Of a DNA stretch of 64,000 nt, positions 60,570 to 64,000 are shown piece by piece. Position numbers and translations under genes: made by a program. The notes below the pieces were generated by a model. That model did not search any database. It saw only the letters and a list, made by a program, of their open reading frames with translations, and was not told where the DNA came from. The DNA comes from Omphiscola glabra. Its lineage: Eukaryota > Mollusca > Gastropoda > Lymnaeidae. The stretch's first letter is position 1, and each line of letters starts with the position of its first letter. The stretch is from the NCBI GenBank assembly GCA_964017045.1, contig OZ024808.1, positions 12,306,284-12,370,283 of the forward strand, written 5' to 3'.

Positions 60570-60845
60570 TGATGAGGAAGAGGGGTGTGGTGGGAAGAGT
60601 GATGGGATAGGGTTGGTTGGTGGGAATAGGAGTGAGTGGGAAGAGTGATGAGGTGGAAAGTTGGATGGGTGCGAAGAGAAGTAAGGTGGAGAGAGGAATG
60701 GGGTGGTAAGAGCGATATGGTGGGGAAAGGGGTGATGGGAAGAGAGGTGGAGTGGGGAGAGGGTGGAAGAATGGTGGGGTGAGAAGAGTGGTGGGATGGG
60801 AAGAGTGGTGTGGGTGGTGAAAAGTAGTGGGGGTGACAGAGGTCA
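60570..60845. repeat. Purine-rich GGGAAGAGTGRTGGG array
   Basis: Imperfect units of about 13-16 bp such as GTGGGAAGAGTGATGGG. The plus strand is nearly all G/A/T with very few C. The minus strand gives His/Pro/Ser-rich frames that are repeat artefacts. Confidence 0.8.
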
Positions 60846-61107
60846 AACTTACATTTGAAACTTTTCCACTGGTCTTGCAAGAAAGTAACTTCGATCACGT
60901 GATCTTAACATTAGTTGTCTGCCCCTCAACAACCACGTAGCAGAATTGAAATTATCAAAGTGTTAGTTCCCCTGCCATTCACGGGAGAGGAGTGTCAGTG
61001 GTCATCTACCAGCTATTGATGACGTGGGATTAAAATTTCCAAAGCAAAAAAATAACTGAAGTCTCCCACATTAAGTTACAGCCCTAGGAACACATATGAA
61101 TCTTCAA

Positions 61108-61495
61108 ATATAATTCCCCAAAACTACGCTAAATGATATATTATTTTATATAACGCAACTGCGTTTGGCGCGTAATATTTTCTTTTCGGAAAATGAAATC
61201 GTCTCAGTTTAAGTATGGTGTTAAAAAAAATTCGTTTTAAATATGGTTTGGACATCAAAATATTTAATATAGTTAATGGGCGTGAAATAAAAAGTGTGCA
61301 GTGACGTATCATGGGGGGAAGGGGTATAGCAAAAATTGGGATTCTTAAATGTGCGTTACTTGAGTTCATGTTTTGTCAAGTAACTTTAGTAGATGGGAAG
61401 TTCACGCATTGCTGTCGCCAATGTTTGGCGGGCTGTATCTAGTGGATGGGAAGTTCAGGCATTGCTGTCGCCAATGTTTGGTGGGCTGTATCTAG
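61108..61495 (+). repeat. Duplicated block, copy 2, with internal duplication
   Basis: The counterpart of 59,027-59,370. In this copy the end segment GATGGGAAGTTCACGCATTG to GGGCTGTATCTAGT occurs twice in tandem (about 61,392-61,443 and 61,444-61,496). Confidence 0.85.
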
Positions 61496-61496
61496 T

Positions 61497-62630
61497 ATTA
61501 AATACTTGGCTTTATTTTGCTGTAATCAGAGGGTCAACGTTTTACTATCACGGATACCTTGTCATCTTTTTCCTGACAGCATTCAAATATAATCTTTATG
61601 TTAAGTGTACAAACAACACGAACCCGCCATATCACAATATAATCATGACATAATAATACATGGCTTATAAACTTTCATGTAACATCACTTAAACTCTGTT
61701 AACGTTCCATGTTTACTTCATTAATTTTGACTTAATTTTGACTTTATTTTGACTTTATTTTGACTTTACTAGAAACAATTTCTAAAAGCACCCAAAAAAA
61801 TAGAATTCAGTAACGGTAAGTTCATATTCTCTTATGCTTTACAACGCTGTGTGGAGCCTTAGGGAGCCCCTAACATCTGGGTCATTCCAATATTGAATTT
61901 CTGTTGGAATCACATAGACGAAACGGGAGAGGATTTTCTCACAGTTATATTGAAGCCATACATTAAACAAACCTTAAGAACAAAGTTTTGCGTAGAAAAT
62001 CGTTGGATTTTTTTGCTGTTTTGTTTTATATTACTATTCTAAAGTCCCACCCGCTTGTACACCGCATAGTTATTGCAACAACTATTTCAGAAGAAGAAAA
62101 AAAATATTACGCACGGAACGCACTTAACATATTTTTGGTTAAATAATCTAATTTAGTACAGTTATCGGGAATTTTATTTTGTGAATTCATTGTCATCATA
62201 CTTCCTTTATCTCCCATTTGAAAAATAGAAATTTGAAAAATATGTTGTTATCGACAAAGAGTCTATGTGCCTCGTTTCAGCTCAGTGGGTTGACGGGAAG
62301 TGGGTCACTTAGCCATCCGAAGAATTTCACCAGCCACCCAGCCAGCGACGAACAAAGACGAATTTAGCGTAAAGGATTTTAAAAAGCCCGAGTCTCATGT
62401 CTCAATTTTCTACACGTTGTAGGAGAGGATAAGAAAACTGATTCTGTTAATTGTTTATAATTGGTATTTACTTCCTAATGCCTTCTTTTTTCAACATAAT
62501 TCAACAAACATAAGGTCATCCCATGGCTCGGCTCCCTTAGATGGAGGTGTGACTTATTGTGGTTAGAGGTGGGTGCGTCCAAGTAAAGAGAGGGGAATTA
62601 GTGCAGGGGAGGGGTGTGAGGCGGGAAGGG
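61497..62630. other. Intergenic, no gene supported
   Basis: A stretch after CGTTTCAG at about 62,280 reads LSGLTGSGSLSHPKNFTSHP and on to a stop; it could be exon-like, but nothing else supports it. Confidence 0.3.
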
Positions 62631-62634
62631 AGAT

Positions 62635-62890
62635 GTCTAACAGATCTCTTCAGCGTTGTCTAACCTGTCTCTTCAGTGATGTATATCTGGTCTATTCAGC
62701 TTTGCCTAAACTGTTTCTTCAGTGGTGTCTAACTGGTCTATTCAGTGTGTCTAACTGGTCTCTTCAGTGGTGTCTAACTGGTCTATTCACTGTGTCTAAC
62801 TGGTCTATTCAGCTTTGCCTAACATGTCTCTTCAGTGGTGTCTAACTGATCTGTTCAGGGATGTTTTACTTGGTCTTTTTCAGTGTTGCT
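62635..62890. repeat. ~22-bp tandem repeat
   Basis: About eleven imperfect copies of GTCTAACTGGTCTCTTCAGT with TTTGCC and GTGGT variants between units. Confidence 0.85.
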
Positions 62891-63500
62891 TCAGCGTCAT
62901 ATTTCAGTGGTTCTCCTCTTGAGTACCGTCATTTTTATAATAATGGCCCGGAATTCGCTTTGTTAATTGCTGGACGAATTGGACGAACAACACAAATGAA
63001 CTTTGTGAACTTGAGTTCGCCTTTCTATATTTCTATCTAGTTAATTGTTTACATGAATTAAAGAAATGAAATGATTGACACGTGTTTCATCACTTTTTTA
63101 TATTTTTTTTCAGGTTTAAAATCGAAATATGTAGCTTGGCCAGGTAAAAGTTGAGAATCCCTCAGCATATTAATACCTGTGTGTGGCTCTACGTCACTAC
63201 TAATTTATATCTCGATGACGTCTAAATTAGATCTAAAGTTGCATCCAGAAAACATCTAAATAATGATATCTTCACCATAATTGTACATCTGCATCTCGTA
63301 ATGGTGAGACGTAAATTACATGGCTGAGCAGACATGGCACTGTCAGACTGATGCCAAAAGAATGATATTCACTCTGGGAATCAATCAATTTTAATTACAA
63401 AAAAATGTACAACTCTTACTTCGGCATATGGCGTAATGCAGTGACACCGACGATTACACTAAGCGCTTTGATCTTTCTGTAATTGTTATGGAGTCTGAGA
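62891..63500. other. Intergenic, no gene seen
   Basis: No coding signal or repeat structure was recognised. Confidence 0.4.
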
Positions 63501-63715
63501 AAATGGGACACTACTAAATGCCACTGTGCAACCGTCTCCCACAAAACTGCTTAAAAAATTGGACACTGCTAAATGCCACTGTGCAATAGTCTCCCACAAA
63601 TCTGCTTTAAAAATGGGATACAGCTAAATGCCACTGTAAAATTCTCTCCCACAAATCTGCTTTAAAAATGGGACACTACTAAATGCCACTGTACAATCAT
63701 CTCCCAATAGCAGTC
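63500..63715. repeat. 55-bp tandem array, 4 copies
   Basis: Copies of a unit with GGACACTACTAAATGCCACT and TCTCCCACAAATCTGCTT start at 63,506, 63,561, 63,616 and 63,671, exactly 55 bp apart. The array runs directly into the next one. Confidence 0.92.
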
Positions 63716-64000
63716 CAATCCACATAGTTAAGCCCAATAGCAGTCCAATCCACACAGTTAAGCCCAATAGCAGTCCAATCCACATAGTTAAGCCCAATAG
63801 GAGTCCAATCCACATAGTTAAGCCTGATAGGAGTCCAATCCACATAGTTAAGCCCAATAGCAGTCCAATCCACATAGTTAAGCCCAATAGGAGTCCAATT
63901 CACATAGTTAAGCCCAATATCAGTCCAATCCACATAGTTAAGCCCAATAGGAGTCCAATTCACATAGTTAAGCCCAATATCAGTCCAATTCACATAGTTA
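63706..64000. repeat. 30-bp tandem array running off the window
   Basis: Ten copies of a 30-bp unit, CCCAATAGCAGTCCAATCCA plus CATAGTTAAG, with CAG/GAG and ATAG/ATAT variants. The array continues past the right edge. A minus-strand frame stays open only because 30 is a multiple of three. Confidence 0.93.

Noticed and set aside
63624..64000. Minus-strand frames of about 90 codons with LTMWIGLL repeats.
   Set aside because: They are generated by the 30-bp array at the window's right edge.
1..64000. Search for tRNA, rRNA and other structured RNA genes.
   Set aside because: No TTCGANTC-type B box with a fitting A box, and no rRNA segment, was recognised by eye; a covariance-model search would be decisive.

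Overview
The window is eukaryotic. It is AT-rich, its genes are split into many short exons with GT-AG introns of roughly 0.1 to 2.7 kb, and it is crowded with decayed transposons and tandem repeats. The best guess is a gastropod mollusc, probably a freshwater pulmonate snail. This is inference: it rests on the general look of the sequence and on a SPIN-type hAT element, which has been reported from the pond snail Lymnaea stagnalis. No rRNA, tRNA, operon or prokaryotic feature was seen.

Layout. 1-11.9 kb is intergenic: a transposase fragment at the left edge, several tandem arrays (2.2-4.8 kb) and two hAT-type MITEs (7.8 and 8.5 kb). 11,905-22,880 (+) holds a complete 18-exon gene for a GPR107/GPR108-like seven-transmembrane protein; the exons join to 637 codons with every junction in phase and a furin-type site in the middle. 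22.9-29.4 kb is the 3' flank plus minisatellites. 29.4-40.4 kb is a transposon block of two paralogous hAT-like elements (29,420-33,631 and 35,492-40,435), each ending in an 8-bp target duplication. They carry nested LINE fragments, MITEs and the SPIN element. 41,059-51,711 (+) holds a second gene, 5' end not found: a single-pass membrane protein with a 10-cysteine ectodomain, a transmembrane exon and a long cytoplasmic helical tail that includes 16 copies of an octapeptide. Every internal exon is phase 1-1. I do not recognise it; it is the best candidate for something undescribed. 51.7-64 kb is intergenic: an hAT transposase remnant, a LINE 3' end, many minisatellites and a diverged duplicated block (59.0 and 61.1 kb).

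A recurring oddity is that tandem arrays sit directly on splice junctions. One gene has donor sites copied ten-fold (exon 12) and three-fold (exon 13) and an acceptor beside a 49-bp array (exon 10). In the second gene, the end of the ectodomain exon with its donor is copied four times in 100-bp units. The two genes show no evident functional link beyond sharing strand and region.
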